Under the pieces are notes generated by a model. It was not told the origin of the DNA and did no database searches. It saw nothing but the letters and a program-made list of their open reading frames with translations. The position numbers and the translations under genes are program-made. DNA of 64,000 nt from Roseobacter sp. GTDB lineage: Bacteria; Pseudomonadota; Alphaproteobacteria; Rhodobacterales; Rhodobacteraceae. Where the stretch lies: assembly GCA_002731875.1 (NCBI GenBank), contig PCCY01000037.1, positions 62,001 through 126,000 on the forward strand, written 5' to 3'. Below, one piece after another: positions 35,423 through 46,142 of this stretch; the first letter of the stretch is position 1; each line of letters starts with the position of its first letter.

Positions 35423-36519
35423 CGGCACCATTGCTCATTATCGCGGCGGGCGGAACCGGCGGGCATATGTTCCCGGCTCAGGCGTTGGCCGAGGTGATGC
35501 TGGCACGGGGGTGGCGGGTTAAATTGACCACCGACGCGAGAGGCGCGCGCTTTACCGGCGGATTTCCCCACACTGTCGAGATCCAGGAGATCTCGAGCGC
35601 GACGTTTGCGCGTGGCGGCATCGCGGCCAAGTTGCTGGTTCCGTTTCGTATCATCGGGGGCGTCGCGGGCGCGGTCATGGGCCTCATGCGCGACAAACCC
35701 GCCGTTGTGGTGGGATTTGGCGGATACCCTTCGATTCCCGCTCTGACAGCGGCATGGATCTTGCGACGACCGCGTATGATACACGAACAAAACGGTGTCC
35801 TGGGCCGGGTGAATGCGTTCTTCACCAAGCGGGTCGACATGGTGGCCTGTGGTACCTGGCCCACGGCGTTGCCCGAAGGTGTCGAGGCGCATCACACAGG
35901 CAATCCGGTACGCAAATCGGTGCTGGAACGCGCGGGCGCAGGATATATCGCGCCCGGTGATTACCCGATGGAGCTGCTGGTGATCGGCGGAAGCCAAGGC
36001 GCGAGAATCCTGAGCGAAGTCATTCCGCCCGCGATCGCCAATCTGCCCTTGGACGTGCTGCGCAATATACGTGTCAGTCATCAAGCGCGCGACGAAGACG
36101 GTCAGCGCGTGACGGAGTTTTATGCCGAGAACGGGATAAACGCCGACGTTCAGCCGTTCTTCCACGATATGCCACGCCGTATGTCCGAAGCCCAGCTGGT
36201 GATAAGCCGGGCCGGCGCGTCCAGCGTTGCCGATCTTTCAATCATCGGACGTCCGTCAATCCTGATCCCCTATGCCGCAGCGACCGGAGACCACCAAAGC
36301 GCCAATGCGCGTGGACTTGTCGGTGCCGGTGCCGCGATCATGGTGCCCGAGAACATGGCGAACCCCGAAAGCATCACCGCGCAAATCGAAATGGTACTGG
36401 GCCACCCCGAAGGGGCCTTGCAAATGTCGCGGGCGGCCATGTCGGTCGGCAAACCCGACGCCGCAGAAGATTTAGCCCAGATGGTGGAAGCCCTGGCAAG
36501 TAAAGGATCACAGAGATGA
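35419..36519 (+). CDS. murG: Lipid II synthase MurG (N-acetylglucosaminyltransferase)
   Basis: MurG adds GlcNAc to lipid I at the inner face of the membrane. The 366-residue GT-B enzyme has '[10 protein letters not shown]' (11-20), 'GFGGYPSIP', '[11 protein letters not shown]', 'GGSQGA' and '[11 protein letters not shown]'. Translation starts at a GTG inside a GTGA overlap with ftsW, and it overlaps murC by 4 nt, so the three are coupled. Confidence 0.97.
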   Translation: MTAPLLIIAAGGTGGHMFPAQALAEVMLARGWRVKLTTDARGARFTGGFPHTVEIQEISSATFARGGIAAKLLVPFRIIGGVAGAVMGLMRDKPAVVVGFGGYPSIPALTAAWILRRPRMIHEQNGVLGRVNAFFTKRVDMVACGTWPTALPEGVEAHHTGNPVRKSVLERAGAGYIAPGDYPMELLVIGGSQGARILSEVIPPAIANLPLDVLRNIRVSHQARDEDGQRVTEFYAENGINADVQPFFHDMPRRMSEAQLVISRAGASSVADLSIIGRPSILIPYAAATGDHQSANARGLVGAGAAIMVPENMANPESITAQIEMVLGHPEGALQMSRAAMSVGKPDAAEDLAQMVEALASKGSQR

Positions 36520-37931
36520 ACGCAGCTACGAAGCTCCCGACGGATGTTGGGCCGATCCATTTTGTAGGCATCGGCGGCATCGGCATGTCGGGTATCGCCG
36601 AGGTGCTGATAAACCATGGCTATCGGGTTCAGGGGTCTGATCTGAAAAATACGAAAATTACCGACCGGCTTCAAGATTTGGGTGCAAAGATATTTGAAGG
36701 TCAGCGGGCCGAAAATATCCAGGGCGCGGAAGTGATCGTAATCTCCTCGGCCATCAAGCCGGGCAACCCCGAACTGGATGCCGCGCGGCTTGCCGGTCTG
36801 CCGATTGTACGCCGGGCGGAAATGCTGGCTGAACTGATGCGGTTAAAGTCCAACATCGCTGTGGCGGGTACCCACGGCAAAACCACAACCACGACGATGG
36901 TGGCCGAATTGCTGGTGGCCGGGGGCATCGATCCTACGGTTATCAATGGCGGTATCATCCATGCCTATGGGTCGAATGCGCGAATGGGGCAGGGTGAATG
37001 GATGGTGGTGGAGGCCGACGAATCTGACGGCACCTTCAACCGCCTGCCCGCAACCATCGCGATCGTAACCAACATTGACCCCGAACACATGGAGCATTGG
37101 GGCGACTTTGACAGGTTGCGCAAAGGCTTTCTGGATTTTGTATCCAACATTCCGTTTTACGGGGTGGCTGTGTGCTGTACCGATCACCCCGAGGTGCAGG
37201 CGCTCGTCGGCAAAATATCCGACCGCCGGGTGCTGACCTATGGGTTCAATGCCCAGGCGGACGTGCGCGCCGTGAACTTGCAGTACAAGGCGGGTGTCGC
37301 ACATTTCGACATCAAGCTGCGGGCCGAAGCGATTACGATCAAGGATTGCACTTTGCCGATGCCGGGCGATCACAATGTGTCAAACGCACTGGCGGCCGTC
37401 GCTGTGTCGCGCCATCTGGGCATGAAGGCCGAAGAGATACGGGCGGCTCTTGCGGGATTCGGCGGCGTAAACCGGCGGTTCACCAAAGTTGGCGAAGTTG
37501 ACGGCGTGACCATCATCGACGACTATGGCCATCATCCCGTTGAAATCACCGCAGTTCTCAAGGCGGCGCGCCAAGCGACAGAAGGGCGGGTGATTGCTGT
37601 GCATCAGCCACACCGTTACAGTCGCTTACACCACCATTTCGAAGAGTTCTGCGCCTGTTTCAACGACGCAGATGTGGTCGGAATTGCCGAGGTCTATTCT
37701 GCTGGCGAAACCCCGATCGACGGGGCAAGCCGCGATGATCTGGTCGCGGGTCTGATCCGGCATGGCCATCGCCATGCCCGTGCCGTGAAGAATGAAAAAG
37801 ATCTGGCGCGTTTGGTCCGTGAACAGGCTGGTCCAGGCGACATGGTGGTGTGTCTTGGGGCCGGGACGATCAGCGCTTGGGCGAATGCATTGCCCGCCTC
37901 GCTTGCTGCACTGAAGAAAGAGGCCGTGTGA
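36516..37931 (+). CDS. murC: UDP-MurNAc-L-alanine ligase
   Basis: MurC joins L-alanine to UDP-MurNAc, the first peptide step. The 471-residue ligase has '[16 protein letters not shown]', P-loop 'GTHGKTTTT', 'EADESDGTF', '[10 protein letters not shown]' and 'HQPHRYSRL'. It starts in an ATGA overlap with murG. Thirty-two nt separate it from the DUF2484-like gene. Confidence 0.97.
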   Translation: MNAATKLPTDVGPIHFVGIGGIGMSGIAEVLINHGYRVQGSDLKNTKITDRLQDLGAKIFEGQRAENIQGAEVIVISSAIKPGNPELDAARLAGLPIVRRAEMLAELMRLKSNIAVAGTHGKTTTTTMVAELLVAGGIDPTVINGGIIHAYGSNARMGQGEWMVVEADESDGTFNRLPATIAIVTNIDPEHMEHWGDFDRLRKGFLDFVSNIPFYGVAVCCTDHPEVQALVGKISDRRVLTYGFNAQADVRAVNLQYKAGVAHFDIKLRAEAITIKDCTLPMPGDHNVSNALAAVAVSRHLGMKAEEIRAALAGFGGVNRRFTKVGEVDGVTIIDDYGHHPVEITAVLKAARQATEGRVIAVHQPHRYSRLHHHFEEFCACFNDADVVGIAEVYSAGETPIDGASRDDLVAGLIRHGHRHARAVKNEKDLARLVREQAGPGDMVVCLGAGTISAWANALPASLAALKKEAV

Positions 37932-37963
37932 ATGGCCCGCGCTGGTAAGGCTGGGGGGTGCTG

Positions 37964-38215
37964 ATGGCGATGCTATGGGGCTGCATCCTTTGGGTCTTTT
38001 GCTCTGCTACGGTGGCCACTCTTCCACTTCGGTTGCAGTATTGGCCAGGTGCGATATTGCTTGGTATCGCGCCGGTTCTGATCGTGATGATCGGTATACA
38101 GGTCGGCTGGATCTTCGCGCTTCCCGCTTTGGCGGCGCTTTTGTCCATGTACCGGAACCCCTTGCGAATTCTGTTGGCAAAATTGCTCAAGGCAAACCGG
38201 GGGGTGACCCGATGA
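37964..38215 (+). CDS. Small DUF2484-like membrane protein A
   Basis: An 83-residue protein with two or three membrane segments. The 'LPLRLQYWPGAILLGIAPVLIVMIG' and 'LLSMYRNPLRIL' stretches match the DUF2484 pattern known from Rhodobacterales, function unknown. A GTG two codons upstream is possible, but the ATG at 37964 is taken. It lies between murC and murB, overlapping the next small gene by 4 nt. Confidence 0.72.
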   Translation: MAMLWGCILWVFCSATVATLPLRLQYWPGAILLGIAPVLIVMIGIQVGWIFALPALAALLSMYRNPLRILLAKLLKANRGVTR

Positions 38216-38472
38216 CCCTCTCTTTGGTTCTTGCGTGCTTTTGGGCGGTGGTCGCCAATATTCTGGCCATGACCTCAAGCACCGATAATCATTGGCGTCA
38301 TGCCTATGGGCTGATTATCATCGGCATCCCGATCCTGGGTTACGTCACCATGCAACATGGACCTTGGCTTGGGTTGCTGGTGCTGGCCGCGGGGTGTTCG
38401 GTATTGCGTTGGCCGGTTGTGCATTTGATGCGTTGGGTGAGGCTACGCAGTTTTCGGGGCCCGGCGGAATGA
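38212..38472 (+). CDS. Small DUF2484-like membrane protein B
   Basis: An 86-residue membrane protein that begins MTLSLVLACFWAVVANILAM and resembles protein A in size, spacing of membrane segments and the ending 'SVLRWPVVHLMRW'. The two look like diverged paralogues. ATGA overlaps at both ends imply that translation passes directly from protein A through B to the next gene. Confidence 0.7.
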   Translation: MTLSLVLACFWAVVANILAMTSSTDNHWRHAYGLIIIGIPILGYVTMQHGPWLGLLVLAAGCSVLRWPVVHLMRWVRLRSFRGPAE

Positions 38473-38819
38473 CCACGACGCTTGCGTTGTTGATCATGGT
38501 GCTGGTGGTTTGGATGATCGCGGCAGGCTGGTGCGGGTTCGCCAAGCGGTTTTTCGGTTTCGTGCTGGTGTTGGCGATCGGGCTGGCGCTGAATTGGGGC
38601 TGGATGGTGTGGGGGTTGGATGCCAAGCCCTTTGAGCACCCGGTTCTGGTGGCGCAGGGCGCAGCGATTGGATACGCCCTGTGCGCCTTTGCAATCGGGT
38701 GGATGGCCGGGCGCATCACCCGCGAATTTCAGGCGACACGCATCGAACGAAACACGGGTCAGCAGGTCTCGCTGGGTTTGACGCAGTGCGAAAAGGACGC
38801 TACGCCCCGGTATGACTGA
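38469..38819 (+). CDS. Unrecognised small membrane protein between DUF2484-like genes and murB
   Basis: A 116-residue protein that I do not recognise. Three hydrophobic segments (about 4-22, 28-47 and 60-80) precede a hydrophilic tail with '[17 protein letters not shown]'. It starts in an ATGA overlap with protein B and its last codons overlap murB by 8 nt. Such tight packing in an essential cluster suggests a real gene with a role at the envelope, but function is unknown. Confidence 0.65.
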   Translation: MTTTLALLIMVLVVWMIAAGWCGFAKRFFGFVLVLAIGLALNWGWMVWGLDAKPFEHPVLVAQGAAIGYALCAFAIGWMAGRITREFQATRIERNTGQQVSLGLTQCEKDATPRYD

Positions 38820-39735
38820 TTATTCCTTTCCCGACATGCGCGGTAAACTCACGCCGCAGCGTCAGATGAAAGATCTGACATGGCTACGCGTCGGTGGCCC
38901 GGCAGAGTTTATGTTTCAGCCCGCCGATGTCGATGATCTTGCAGCATTTCTGCACGCCTTGCCGGTAGACGTCGCGGTTTTCCCGATGGGCGTCGGGTCA
39001 AATCTGATCATCCGGGACGGAGGTTTGCGCGGAGTGGTTATCAGGCTTGGCCGCGGTTTCAATGCGATTACAATAGACGCCGGCGTCGTGACCGCAGGGG
39101 CGGCCGCGCTCGATGCGCACGTGGCGCGCAAGGCTGCCGATGCCGGGCTTGACCTTACGTTCTTGCGGACCATTCCGGGCAGCATCGGCGGGGCGGTGCG
39201 TATGAACGCCGGTTGCTATGGCAGTTATACCGCCGACCATTTCGTGAGCGCCGATGCGATCACGCGTGGCGGTGACCGCGTGACCCTGACCGCCGCTGAT
39301 CTTGATTTTGCCTACCGTCAGACAACCTTGCCCGATGGCTTTGTCATTGTTTCGGCAAGATTCGCGCCTCCTGCAGCGGATCCGGAAGCCCTGCACAAGC
39401 GCATGGACGACCAAGTGCGAAAGCGCGACGAAACTCAACCTACCAAAGACCGAAGCGCTGGTTCCACCTTTCGCAATCCGGCAGGCTTTTCCAGCACCGG
39501 ACAGGCGGATGATACTCATGACCTGAAAGCATGGAAGGTGATCGAAGATGCCGGATTGCGGGGCGCGATGCTGGGCAAGGCCCAGATGAGCCCCAAGCAC
39601 CCGAACTTTTTGGTTAACACCGGCGAGGCCACCGCAGCCGAGCTTGAAGGTTTGGGAGAAATGGTGCGAAAAAAGGTTTACGATTCCAGTGGTATCACGC
39701 TAGAGTGGGAAATTATGCGCATCGGCGAAAAATAA
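38812..39735 (+). CDS. murB: UDP-N-acetylenolpyruvoylglucosamine reductase
   Basis: MurB reduces UDP-GlcNAc-enolpyruvate to UDP-MurNAc with NADPH and FAD. The 307-residue type II enzyme shows '[15 protein letters not shown]', '[21 protein letters not shown]', the proton-donor serine in '[11 protein letters not shown]' and '[16 protein letters not shown]'. Its start overlaps the upstream small gene by 8 nt. The 93-nt gap to ddl contains a TATATA stretch that could support an internal promoter. Confidence 0.96.
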   Translation: MTDYSFPDMRGKLTPQRQMKDLTWLRVGGPAEFMFQPADVDDLAAFLHALPVDVAVFPMGVGSNLIIRDGGLRGVVIRLGRGFNAITIDAGVVTAGAAALDAHVARKAADAGLDLTFLRTIPGSIGGAVRMNAGCYGSYTADHFVSADAITRGGDRVTLTAADLDFAYRQTTLPDGFVIVSARFAPPAADPEALHKRMDDQVRKRDETQPTKDRSAGSTFRNPAGFSSTGQADDTHDLKAWKVIEDAGLRGAMLGKAQMSPKHPNFLVNTGEATAAELEGLGEMVRKKVYDSSGITLEWEIMRIGEK

Positions 39736-39828
39736 TCGCTCGGGCGTTCAGGCACAGATCGGTATTCGGTCTGCTCTAAAATATATAGGGTCGTTAAAGG
39801 CCCAGTAAAAAAGGCACATCGTGTGGGA

Positions 39829-40743
39829 ATGTCGAGCAGGACAACCCCGAAAGTAGCAGTATTGTTGGGTGGACCCTCCGCAGAGCGGGAGGTGTCGCTG
39901 TCAACTGGGCGTGCATGCGCTGCGGCTTTGCGGGATGAACATTTCGAGGTCGTCGAAGTCGATGCCGGCTCCGATCTTTATAACGACCTGCGCTTGGCAT
40001 CACCTGATGTGGTTCTGAATTGTCTCCACGGTCGGTGGGGCGAAGATGGCTGCGTCCAGGGAATGCTCGAATGGATGCGTATTCCCTATACACATTCGGG
40101 CGTGCTGGCCTCAGCGCTGGCGATGGACAAGCAGCGCAGCAAGGATGTGTTTCGGTCGGCCGGACTGCCTGTGGTGGAAAGCGTGATTGTCGACGCGTCC
40201 GCAGTGCGGGCCGCACATGTCATGGCTCCCCCGTATGTGGTTAAACCCAACAACGAAGGGTCTTCGGTCGGGGTTTATCTGGTGCAGTCCGAGAACAACG
40301 GCCCGCCGCAACTGGACGATGCCATGCCGGAACGGGTGATGGTTGAACGGTACGCGGCAGGCCGTGAACTGACCACCACCGTGATGGGGCAGCGGCCACT
40401 GACCGTGACCGATATCTTGACGACCGGTTGGTATGACTATGACGCCAAATACAAGGTGGGGGGGTCGACGCATGTGGTTCCCGCCGATGTACCGTCTGAA
40501 ATTTTCGACCTCTGCATGGACTACGCGTTGCGGGCGCACAACGCACTGGGATGTCGTGGGGTCAGCCGTACTGATTTTCGCTGGGATGAAACACTGGGTG
40601 CGAAGGGTCTGATCTTGCTGGAAACCAACACCCAGCCCGGCATGACTCCGACATCGCTTTCGCCAGAGCAGGCGCAGGCGGTGGGGATCTCATTTGGTGC
40701 GCTGTGTACGTGGATGATCGAGGACGCATCATGCAATCGTTGA
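39829..40743 (+). CDS. ddl: D-alanine-D-alanine ligase
   Basis: The 304-residue ATP-grasp enzyme makes D-Ala-D-Ala for MurF. Motifs: 'VLLGGPSAEREVSLSTG', 'LHGRWGEDGCVQG', 'YVVKPNNEGSSVGVY', 'GCRGVSRTDF' and 'LLETNTQPGMTPTSL'. A GTG two codons upstream (39823) is possible; the ATG at 39829 matches relatives that begin MSSRT. It overlaps the ftsQ start by 13 nt. Confidence 0.95.
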   Translation: MSSRTTPKVAVLLGGPSAEREVSLSTGRACAAALRDEHFEVVEVDAGSDLYNDLRLASPDVVLNCLHGRWGEDGCVQGMLEWMRIPYTHSGVLASALAMDKQRSKDVFRSAGLPVVESVIVDASAVRAAHVMAPPYVVKPNNEGSSVGVYLVQSENNGPPQLDDAMPERVMVERYAAGRELTTTVMGQRPLTVTDILTTGWYDYDAKYKVGGSTHVVPADVPSEIFDLCMDYALRAHNALGCRGVSRTDFRWDETLGAKGLILLETNTQPGMTPTSLSPEQAQAVGISFGALCTWMIEDASCNR

Positions 40744-41618
40744 TCAATCGCGTCAAACCCGCCAAGCAGGCCAAGCCCGACCCGGCTCCGTCCCGCTGGG
40801 CTTGGCGTATGCAGCGGTTGATGTTGACCCCGACGTTCCGGTTTGGGTTGCGGGTGGGGCTGCCGTTCAGTCTGGCGCTGGTCGCAGGTATGATCTACTT
40901 GTCGGACGAAGCGCGGCGCGGCCAGTTGATCGAAGTGTACGCAAATGCACGATCGAGCATCGAACAGCGCCCCGAATTCATGGTCAAGCTGATGGCCATC
41001 GACGGTGCCGGGGACCGGCTTGCGGCGCAGGTGCGCGCGGCTGTACCGGTGGAATTTCCAATCAGTTCGTTTGATCTGGATCTGGCTGCACTGCGGGACA
41101 CGGTAACCCTGTTGCCCGGGGTCAAGCAGGCGTCGTTGCGCATCAAGCCCGGCGGGCTTCTTCAGGTTTCCGTTGAGCCGCGCGTGCCCGTGGCGATTTG
41201 GCGGAACGAAGACGGGTTGGTTCTGGTCGACGTAGATGGCAGCCCGATCGGAAAGATAGAAAATCGGGCAGACCGAACGGATTTGCCCCTGTTGGTAGGC
41301 GAGGCGGCAAATACCCGCGTCCCAGAAGCGCTTGAGCTGTTTCGTACCGCTACCCCGATCAACGCACGCCTGCGCGGCCTGGTGCGGATGGGCGCGCGAC
41401 GGTGGGACGTGGTTTTGGACCGCGATCAAAGGATAATGCTGCCTGAAACCCAACCTGTTCAGGCATTGGAGCGGGTTATAGCGTTGGAAAACGCGCAAGA
41501 GGTTCTAAGCCGCGACGTAGCGCGGGTAGACATGCGGCTGGCACAGCGTCCGACCGTACAAATGAACAAAGAAGCCACCCAAGAATGGTGGCGCATCAGG
41601 CAGATTTCGGGGCAATGA
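40731..41618 (+). CDS. ftsQ: Cell division protein FtsQ
   Basis: A 295-residue bitopic division protein. A cytoplasmic basic N-terminus is followed by one membrane segment (about 38-58), then a periplasmic POTRA domain ('IDGAGDRLAAQVRAAVPVEFPISSFDLDLAALRD') and the beta domain that recruits FtsL/FtsB. The ATG at 40731 lies inside the end of ddl. A GTG nine codons earlier is in frame but less likely. It ends 4 nt before ftsA. Confidence 0.93.
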   Translation: MQSLINRVKPAKQAKPDPAPSRWAWRMQRLMLTPTFRFGLRVGLPFSLALVAGMIYLSDEARRGQLIEVYANARSSIEQRPEFMVKLMAIDGAGDRLAAQVRAAVPVEFPISSFDLDLAALRDTVTLLPGVKQASLRIKPGGLLQVSVEPRVPVAIWRNEDGLVLVDVDGSPIGKIENRADRTDLPLLVGEAANTRVPEALELFRTATPINARLRGLVRMGARRWDVVLDRDQRIMLPETQPVQALERVIALENAQEVLSRDVARVDMRLAQRPTVQMNKEATQEWWRIRQISGQ

Positions 41619-41622
41619 GAAG

Positions 41623-42957
41623 ATGATGGACCTATACGACAGCCAGCGATCAATGCGACATATGCGCAAGCTCGCGATGCAACGCGGCGTGGTGGCTATT
41701 CTGGATGTAGGCAGTTCAAAAATTGCCTGCCTGGTGCTTCGGTTCGATGGCACGGGTCGTGTCTCGGAAGACGGCGAAATCGGGTCACTGGCCGGCCAAT
41801 CGGGGTTTCGGGTGATCGGTGCCGCGACCACCCGGTCACGCGGGGTGCGGTTTGGTGAAATCTGCGCCATGCAAGAGACCGAACGTGCTGTGCGCACGGC
41901 ACTTCAGGCGGCGCAGAAAATGGCCAATATCCGGGTGGATCATGTGATTGCCTGCTTTTCAGGCGCCGAACCGCGCAGCTATGGGTTGGACGCGGAAATC
42001 GACCTAGAGGGGCAGGTTGTCTCGGAGCAGGATGTCGCGCGGGTTCTGGCAAGCTGTGATGTGCCGGAATATGGCGAAGATCGCGAAGTGCTGCATGCCC
42101 AGCCGGTGAATTTCGCCTTGGACAATCGTTCGGGCTTGTCCGACCCGCGCGGGCAGTTGGGCAACAGCCTGTCGGTAGATTTGCACATGCTGACTGTCGA
42201 TGGCGCCGCAGTGCAACATTTGGCGCATTGCATCAAGCGGTGCGATCTGGAGCTGGCAGGGATTGCATCCTCCGCCTATGTCTCGGGCATCTCGTCGCTG
42301 GTGGAAGATGAACAAGAACTGGGCGCTGCTTGCATCGACCTGGGCGGGGGCTCGACCTCTGTATCGATCTTCATCCGCAAGCACATGATCTACGCAGATA
42401 GTGTGCGCATGGGAGGCGATCATATCACCTCTGATATTTCCATGGGCTTGCAGGTGCCCACTGCCAACGCGGAACGGATCAAGACCTTTTACGGTGGTGT
42501 GCATGCGACGGGCATGGACGACCGCGAGATGATAGATATCGGCGGCGATACCGGCGACTATGAACATGACCGGCGAACCGTGAGCCGTGCAGAGCTGATC
42601 GGCATCATGCGTCCCCGGGTCGAAGAAATACTCGAAGAGGTCAGGGCGCGTCTGGATGCCGCTGGGTTCGATCATCTTCCCAGCCAGCAAATCGTGCTGA
42701 CCGGCGGCGGCAGCCAGATACCCGGACTGGATGGCCTGGCAAGCAAGATACTGGGCCAGCAGGTACGCCTGGGGCGGCCGCTGCGGGTGCATGGTTTGCC
42801 ACAGGCCGCGACCGGCCCGAGTTTCGCCTCCGCCGTGGGGCTGGCGCTGTTTGCGGCCCATCCGCAAGACGAATGGTGGGACTTCGACATCCCCGCTGAC
42901 CGCTATCCAGCACGGTCGCTCAAGCGGGCTGTCAAGTGGTTCCGAGACAACTGGTGA
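41623..42957 (+). CDS. ftsA: Cell division protein FtsA
   Basis: An actin-like ATPase that anchors FtsZ to the membrane. The 444-residue protein has 'GVVAILDVGSSKIACLVL' (phosphate 1), the SHS2 1C domain, 'AACIDLGGGSTSVSIF' (phosphate 2), 'VLTGGGSQIPGL', and a C-terminal amphipathic helix ('SLKRAVKWFRDNW') for membrane binding. Two adjacent ATGs (41623 and 41626) are both possible. A 173-nt spacer precedes ftsZ. Confidence 0.96.
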   Translation: MMDLYDSQRSMRHMRKLAMQRGVVAILDVGSSKIACLVLRFDGTGRVSEDGEIGSLAGQSGFRVIGAATTRSRGVRFGEICAMQETERAVRTALQAAQKMANIRVDHVIACFSGAEPRSYGLDAEIDLEGQVVSEQDVARVLASCDVPEYGEDREVLHAQPVNFALDNRSGLSDPRGQLGNSLSVDLHMLTVDGAAVQHLAHCIKRCDLELAGIASSAYVSGISSLVEDEQELGAACIDLGGGSTSVSIFIRKHMIYADSVRMGGDHITSDISMGLQVPTANAERIKTFYGGVHATGMDDREMIDIGGDTGDYEHDRRTVSRAELIGIMRPRVEEILEEVRARLDAAGFDHLPSQQIVLTGGGSQIPGLDGLASKILGQQVRLGRPLRVHGLPQAATGPSFASAVGLALFAAHPQDEWWDFDIPADRYPARSLKRAVKWFRDNW

Positions 42958-43130
42958 CCCCTATATGCGGTGTAGGAACCGAAATAGAGGCCAAATCGGC
43001 AAAAAAACGCCCATATTATGTGGCAAAACCGTGTTTTCTAGGTGACGCAAGGGGCTAATCCCTATACAATGTGGGAGAATGCTCAAAAAAATGCCCCGCA
43101 AGCGGGCAAAACAATACAGGCGGACGGCTC

Positions 43131-44768
43131 ATGACACTTAATCTCTCAATGCCAGGACAAGGCGACTTGAAACCTCGGATCACCGTTTTTGGGGTGGGCG
43201 GGGCAGGCGGGAACGCCGTGAACAACATGATCGAGAAAGAGCTCGACGGTGTTGATTTCGTGGTCGCCAACACTGACGCGCAAGCGCTTCAGCAGGCGAA
43301 AGCCGAGAACCGCGTTCAACTGGGTATCAAGGTAACCGAAGGTCTGGGCGCGGGTGCCCGTGCCTCTGTCGGGGCCGCCGCTGCCGAAGAAAGCATTGAA
43401 CAGATCGTCGATCATCTTGCCGGGGCGCACATGTGCTTTATCACTGCCGGTATGGGTGGTGGCACCGGGACAGGGGCCGCGCCGATCATCGCACAGGCCG
43501 CGCGTGAATTGGGTGTTCTGACCGTTGGCGTCGTGACCAAGCCATTCCAGTTTGAAGGCATCAAGCGGATGCGTCAGGCTGAAGACGGTATCGAGGCGCT
43601 GCAAAAGGTCGTCGATACGCTGATCATCATCCCCAACCAGAACCTGTTCCGTTTGGCGAACGAAAAAACCACCTTTACCGAAGCATTCTCCATGGCGGAC
43701 GACGTGCTGTACCAAGGTGTCAAAGGCGTAACGGATCTGATGGTCCGACCCGGCCTGATCAACCTCGACTTTGCGGACGTGCGTGCCGTGATGGACGAGA
43801 TGGGCAAGGCGATGATGGGCACCGGCGAGGCAGAGGGCGAAGATCGCGCCATCCAGGCCGCCGAGAAAGCCATCGCGAACCCGCTGCTGGACGAAATCAG
43901 CCTGCGCGGTGCCAAGGGCGTTCTGATCAACATCACCGGCGGTCACGACCTGACCCTGTTCGAACTGGACGAAGCGGCGAACCGTATCCGCGAAGAAGTC
44001 GACCCAGACGCGAACATCATTGTCGGTTCCACGCTCGACACCGAACTGGGTGGCGTGATGCGCGTGAGCGTTGTTGCCACAGGTATCGACGCGGTGGATG
44101 TGAATACTGAAATGCCGGTTCCACGTCGCTCCATGTCACAGCCTTTGCCTGCAAAGACCGTTTCGGAAGAGCCCGCGCCACAGCCTGTAGCCGCGCCTGC
44201 GCCGGTTGCGGCCAAAGTTGAATACGAAGATGAGCAACCGCAGCTTTTCGACAACGGCACTTCAGGTAACCAAGGTCAGTTCGACGATGAAAGTGTATTG
44301 GAAGACAGCGCTGACAGCGATGGTCTGCCAGCCCCCGCGTACCGTCCCGAGGTCGCGTCGTTTCAACCGCGTCACGATACGGTAGAGGTCCACGAAACCC
44401 CGCAAGAGGCATTTGTTGCGCCGCGTGCACCTGCACCTGGCACGCCTTCCCCCGAAGCGTTGGCTCGGTTGCGCGCCGCGGCGCAAAAAGCGTCCCCGGC
44501 CGCGCCTCAACGTGCGCAGCAGCCGCAGGCACCACAGCAACGCCAGCAACCAGCCGGTGCGGAGCATGCTGAAAAGCGGTTTGGCATCAATTCCCTGATC
44601 AATCGCATGACCGGGCATGGCGAAGCCGACGGGCAGCAGCGCCCTGCGCGCCAGCAACCACCAGTACAGACCCGCGCCTCTTCGGCAGCGCCGCAGCCAC
44701 GCGATGTTCATGATGAAGATCAAGAGCGTATTGAGATCCCCGCCTTCCTGCGTCGCCAAGCGAACTAA
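43131..44768 (+). CDS. ftsZ: Cell division GTPase FtsZ
   Basis: The tubulin homologue that forms the division ring. The 545-residue product has the GTPase core (1-320, 'GGGTGTG' at 109-115, 'NIDFADV' equivalent NLDFADV), a long Pro/Gln/Ala-rich linker of about 190 residues, and the conserved C-terminal peptide '[11 protein letters not shown]' that binds FtsA. A GTG at 43071 is in frame, but the ATG at 43131 yields the family N-terminus. The 43092-43107 stretch upstream can fold into a small GC hairpin. Tandem terminators follow the gene. Confidence 0.97.
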   Translation: MTLNLSMPGQGDLKPRITVFGVGGAGGNAVNNMIEKELDGVDFVVANTDAQALQQAKAENRVQLGIKVTEGLGAGARASVGAAAAEESIEQIVDHLAGAHMCFITAGMGGGTGTGAAPIIAQAARELGVLTVGVVTKPFQFEGIKRMRQAEDGIEALQKVVDTLIIIPNQNLFRLANEKTTFTEAFSMADDVLYQGVKGVTDLMVRPGLINLDFADVRAVMDEMGKAMMGTGEAEGEDRAIQAAEKAIANPLLDEISLRGAKGVLINITGGHDLTLFELDEAANRIREEVDPDANIIVGSTLDTELGGVMRVSVVATGIDAVDVNTEMPVPRRSMSQPLPAKTVSEEPAPQPVAAPAPVAAKVEYEDEQPQLFDNGTSGNQGQFDDESVLEDSADSDGLPAPAYRPEVASFQPRHDTVEVHETPQEAFVAPRAPAPGTPSPEALARLRAAAQKASPAAPQRAQQPQAPQQRQQPAGAEHAEKRFGINSLINRMTGHGEADGQQRPARQQPPVQTRASSAAPQPRDVHDEDQERIEIPAFLRRQAN

Positions 44769-44797
44769 ACCTGTCGAAGACACCTCGTCGACGAAGG

Positions 44798-44827
44798 AAA
44801 GGCCATCCCTCAGGGGGTGGCCTTTTT
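44798..44827 (+). terminator. First terminator after ftsZ
   Basis: AAAGGCCATCCC and GGGGTGGCCTTT pair around a 4-nt loop with one G/T pair, followed by a T5 tract. It closes the dcw transcript. Confidence 0.85.
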
Positions 44828-44850
44828 ACTTGCGGCGTCGGAATCGCTTG

Positions 44851-44878
44851 CCGCAGCGCAGCATCGGCTGCGGTTTTT
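44851..44878 (+). terminator. Second, tandem terminator after ftsZ
   Basis: CCGCAGC (44851-44857) and GCTGCGG (44867-44873) with a 9-nt loop are followed by TTTTT. It lies 24 nt beyond the first. The rest of the 369-nt ftsZ-lpxC gap is AT-rich (44930-45020) and probably holds the lpxC promoter, which I cannot place exactly. Confidence 0.8.
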
Positions 44879-45137
44879 CTGTCACATCGCAGGTGGTTTT
44901 TGTAACCAGGACATAAAAAAGCCAAAGTTTCTGTTCACGGAAGTCAGCCAAAATGATCGCTCTGTAGCGGAAAAAATATAGATATATCAATATGTTACGT
45001 GAAGATTTGGAAAAATAGGCGCAATTGTGACAGTGATGTTTCAGACGGTAGCAATGATTGAATTGAGCATTCGGAACGGTGCCTTTAGGTGTAGGTTCAA
45101 CTTAGACAAACGATCTTTGGAACGTTGGGAATTGACC

Positions 45138-46061
45138 GTGCAGACAACCATAAAGACACCGATCAGCTTTAGCGGCACTGGCTTGCATTCCGGTTTGGCT
45201 GCAACCGTTGTGATACGTCCGGCCAGTGCACATCATGGCATCTGGTTTTCACGCAGCGACGTCGAAGTGGGTGATCGCCTGATCCCTGCGCGTTGGGATG
45301 CCGTCAACCGTTCCCCGCTGTGCACCAAACTTGAGAATAGCTCGGGTTTGCAGGTTTCGACCGTCGAACATCTTATGGCGGCGCTTGCAGGGTGTGGAAT
45401 CCACAACGCTCTGATCGAGATTGACGGTCCCGAAGTACCAATTCTCGACGGCTCTTCGGCCCCTTTTGTTCGTGGTATCATGCAGCGCGGTGTGCGCATG
45501 TTGACCGCCCCGGTATTTGCCCTTGAGGTGTTGAAAACTGTCACGATCACCGAAGGCGATGCAACTGCGACCATCGCACCCAGCGACACGCTGAAGATCG
45601 ATTTTGAGATCGATTTCGTCGATGCCGCGATTGGTCACCAGCAAAAATCGCTGGTGATGAACAACGGCAGCTTTGCCCGTGAACTGTGTGACAGCAGAAC
45701 CTTCTGTCGCCAGGCAGACGTGGACGCCATGCAAGCCAATGGCCTTGCCCTTGGCGGGAGCGCCGGCGAGAACGCTATCGTGTTCGAAGGCGACAAGGTG
45801 CTTAGCCCCGGCGGGCTGCGTCATGCCGACGAACCCGTGCGTCACAAGATGCTTGACGCTTTGGGCGACCTTGCTTTGGCAGGCGCACCACTGATTGGCC
45901 ATTACACTGGCATTCGTGCCGGGCACACCATGACAAACACGTTGTTGCGTGCGCTTTTCGCGACCCCGGGTGCCGTGCGGATGGTTGAATGCGATGCCGC
46001 GATGACGTCGCGTCTTCCGGGCTATGGGCTTGTTATGGCGGAAATCCCCGCAGTGGCCTGA
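45138..46061 (+). CDS. lpxC: UDP-3-O-acyl-N-acetylglucosamine deacetylase
   Basis: LpxC performs the committed zinc-dependent step of lipid A synthesis. The 307-residue protein has zinc ligands H78 ('STVEHLMAAL'), H236 and D240 ('RHKMLDALGD'), catalytic E77 and H263 ('IRAGH'). The frame is open 37 codons further upstream, but the GTG at 45138, preceded by TTGGGA, gives the family start MQTTIKTPISFSGTGLHSG. It stands after ftsZ, as in many proteobacteria. Confidence 0.95.
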   Translation: MQTTIKTPISFSGTGLHSGLAATVVIRPASAHHGIWFSRSDVEVGDRLIPARWDAVNRSPLCTKLENSSGLQVSTVEHLMAALAGCGIHNALIEIDGPEVPILDGSSAPFVRGIMQRGVRMLTAPVFALEVLKTVTITEGDATATIAPSDTLKIDFEIDFVDAAIGHQQKSLVMNNGSFARELCDSRTFCRQADVDAMQANGLALGGSAGENAIVFEGDKVLSPGGLRHADEPVRHKMLDALGDLALAGAPLIGHYTGIRAGHTMTNTLLRALFATPGAVRMVECDAAMTSRLPGYGLVMAEIPAVA

Positions 46062-46142
46062 CTGCTGCTGAAATTGCCTGTTCATCAGATCGTGTACAAG
46101 CGTTAACGGCGGTTGAAACTCACGTGGCGCTTGGGTAATCGT

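Noticed and set aside
43071..43130. GTG start for ftsZ giving 20 extra residues
   Set aside because: The added residues ([12 protein letters not shown]...) are unlike any FtsZ N-terminus, while [10 protein letters not shown] at 43131 is typical.
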